Program-made: the position numbers and the translations under genes
In this document: one piece after another, positions 63,314-64,000 of the stretch
How the letters are laid out: every line of letters starts with the position of its first letter
Numbering within the stretch: position 1 is the first letter of the stretch
NCBI RefSeq assembly: GCF_944324995.1
Contig: NZ_CALUYL010000017.1
Location: 1-64,000 of the forward strand
DNA length: 64,000 nt
DNA from: an uncultured Mailhella sp.
GTDB taxonomy: Bacteria > Desulfobacterota > Desulfovibrionia > Desulfovibrionales > Desulfovibrionaceae
Direction: 5' to 3'
The notes under the pieces: model-generated
Told to the model about the DNA's origin: nothing
The model's input: only the letters and a program-made list of their open reading frames with translations
Databases searched by the model: none

Positions 63314-64000
63314 ATGCTTACCAAGGGTGCCATCGGCAATCTTATCAATCGGTACAGGGCCGTGCTGGAAAAATGCCGCCTCATGAACGTGTTCGGTTCT
63401 CTGGCCGTGGCGTCCATGCTGGTCATGGGCGGGGCTGGAGTGGCAGAAGCTGAGCCGATTACTACGGGGGAGGGCTTTAAGACGGCCGTTACCGATGCCG
63501 AGGCTGGAGAAACTATCACGCTGGGACAGAATATTGAGCAAGGGCTTGGAGCTGTATTCAAGCAAAACGTTACCGTTGATTTTGCCGGTCATACATATAC
63601 GGCTTACGCTGGTTCTGTAGGTTCAACAGGGACAGAATCCCAGCTTTTCCAGCTTCTTAAGGATAGTGGTGCCGTTACGCTAAAAAACGGAACTCTTGAT
63701 GTAGCCTCGCCGACTGCCGAATCCGGCAAATTCAAGATGGTTCTTCAGAACTACTGTAACCTCACTCTGGAAAACATGGTCGTTGACGGCAGGAATCTTC
63801 AGGGAAGCGCGCCTTATACCATGAGCAATAATCATGGAAACGTTGTTATCAACAACTCTACCATCATTGCAAAAGAAGGCGGTTTTGCCTTTGATGCCTA
63901 TTATTGGCCGTCAAATAGCTATACTGATGGTGTCAGTGTAACGGTGAATAATTCGACTATCGACGGAAGGATCGAAGTCACGGTCGACGGGAAAAAGGAA
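63314..64000 (+). CDS. Autotransporter-like adhesin, 3' truncated
   Basis: The frame starts at ATG 63314 (AGGAGG at 63301-63306) and runs 229 codons to the window edge without a stop. Residues 1-45 are an extended signal region: a basic lead (MLTKGAIGNLINRYRAVLEK) followed by a hydrophobic core (FGSLAVASMLVMGGAGVAEA). The passenger begins with a parallel beta-helix style repeat: TVDFAGHTYTAYAG, ALTLKNGTLDV-like AVTLKNGTLDVASP, NLTLENMVVDGRNL, NVVINNSTIIAKEGG and SVTVNNSTIDGRIEV. This is typical of type V secreted surface proteins. The beta-barrel would lie beyond the window. Confidence 0.8.
   Translation, partial: MLTKGAIGNLINRYRAVLEKCRLMNVFGSLAVASMLVMGGAGVAEAEPITTGEGFKTAVTDAEAGETITLGQNIEQGLGAVFKQNVTVDFAGHTYTAYAGSVGSTGTESQLFQLLKDSGAVTLKNGTLDVASPTAESGKFKMVLQNYCNLTLENMVVDGRNLQGSAPYTMSNNHGNVVINNSTIIAKEGGFAFDAYYWPSNSYTDGVSVTVNNSTIDGRIEVTVDGKKE

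Overview
The window (about 62% G+C with AT-poor third codon positions) looks like the chromosome of a Desulfovibrionaceae bacterium. The gene neighbourhoods yicC-DUF370-gmk, yceD-rpmF-plsX-fabH-fabG-acpP-fabF-glyA, ribD-ribE-ribBA-ribH-nusB-leuS and holA-radC-lon, together with a CbiK-type chelatase and an autotransporter with a long lysine/arginine-containing signal region, fit a gut-type relative such as Bilophila or Mailhella. The family assignment is an inference from gene order and protein style, not from a search.

Layout. 1-2.4 kb: 3' end of galE, an AT-rich stretch with a decayed IS200/IS605 transposase, tRNA-Arg(CCT) and a periplasmic OB-fold protein. 2.4-5.9 kb (minus): VOC protein, homoserine dehydrogenase, AlaC-type aminotransferase. 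5.9-15 kb (plus): recD2, an NlpC/P60 lipoprotein, an MtaB-like methylthiotransferase, yicC, a RemA-like protein, gmk and recJ. 15.7-21.4 kb: greA (minus), ettA (plus), then a minus four-gene unit (YrdC-type, NUDIX, unknown, metallophosphoesterase). 21.9-28.8 kb: a seven-gene minus operon (yedF, yjiL-like activator, yjiM-like double-cubane-type protein, SsuABC-type importer, enolase-superfamily enzyme) behind a promoter, leader and terminator. 29.5-36.6 kb: rlmH (plus), recN (minus), purM-DUF523-cbiK/aminotransferase (minus, overlapping genes). 37-62.5 kb: almost continuous plus-strand housekeeping: Smr protein, glpX, fabD-argS-SPOR protein, the fatty-acid/phospholipid cluster, glyA, dCMP deaminase and riboflavin genes, nusB, leuS, lptE, holA, radC, lon. 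62.8-64 kb: an XRE regulator divergent from an autotransporter-like gene that runs off the end.

How the genes work together. The fab/pls genes form one membrane-lipid programme (malonyl loading, initiation, reduction, elongation, acyl carrier, phosphate-acyl transfer). ribD-ribE-ribBA-ribH encode nearly the complete route from GTP and ribulose-5-phosphate to riboflavin (no dedicated pyrimidine phosphatase is seen), coupled at its start to a deoxycytidylate deaminase. lptE, the SPOR protein and the NlpC/P60 lipoprotein serve the envelope; recD2, recJ, recN, radC and holA serve DNA repair and replication.

The most unusual unit is the yedF-led operon: an ATP-driven electron activator and a YjiM-type iron-sulfur protein are co-encoded with a dedicated importer and a mandelate-racemase-type enzyme. 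This suggests an uncharacterised uptake and reductive transformation route for a small molecule. Other points of interest are a cbiK reading frame that runs without a stop into an aminotransferase gene carrying its own ribosome binding site, and several long GC-rich intergenic stretches rich in hairpins or degenerate repeats.
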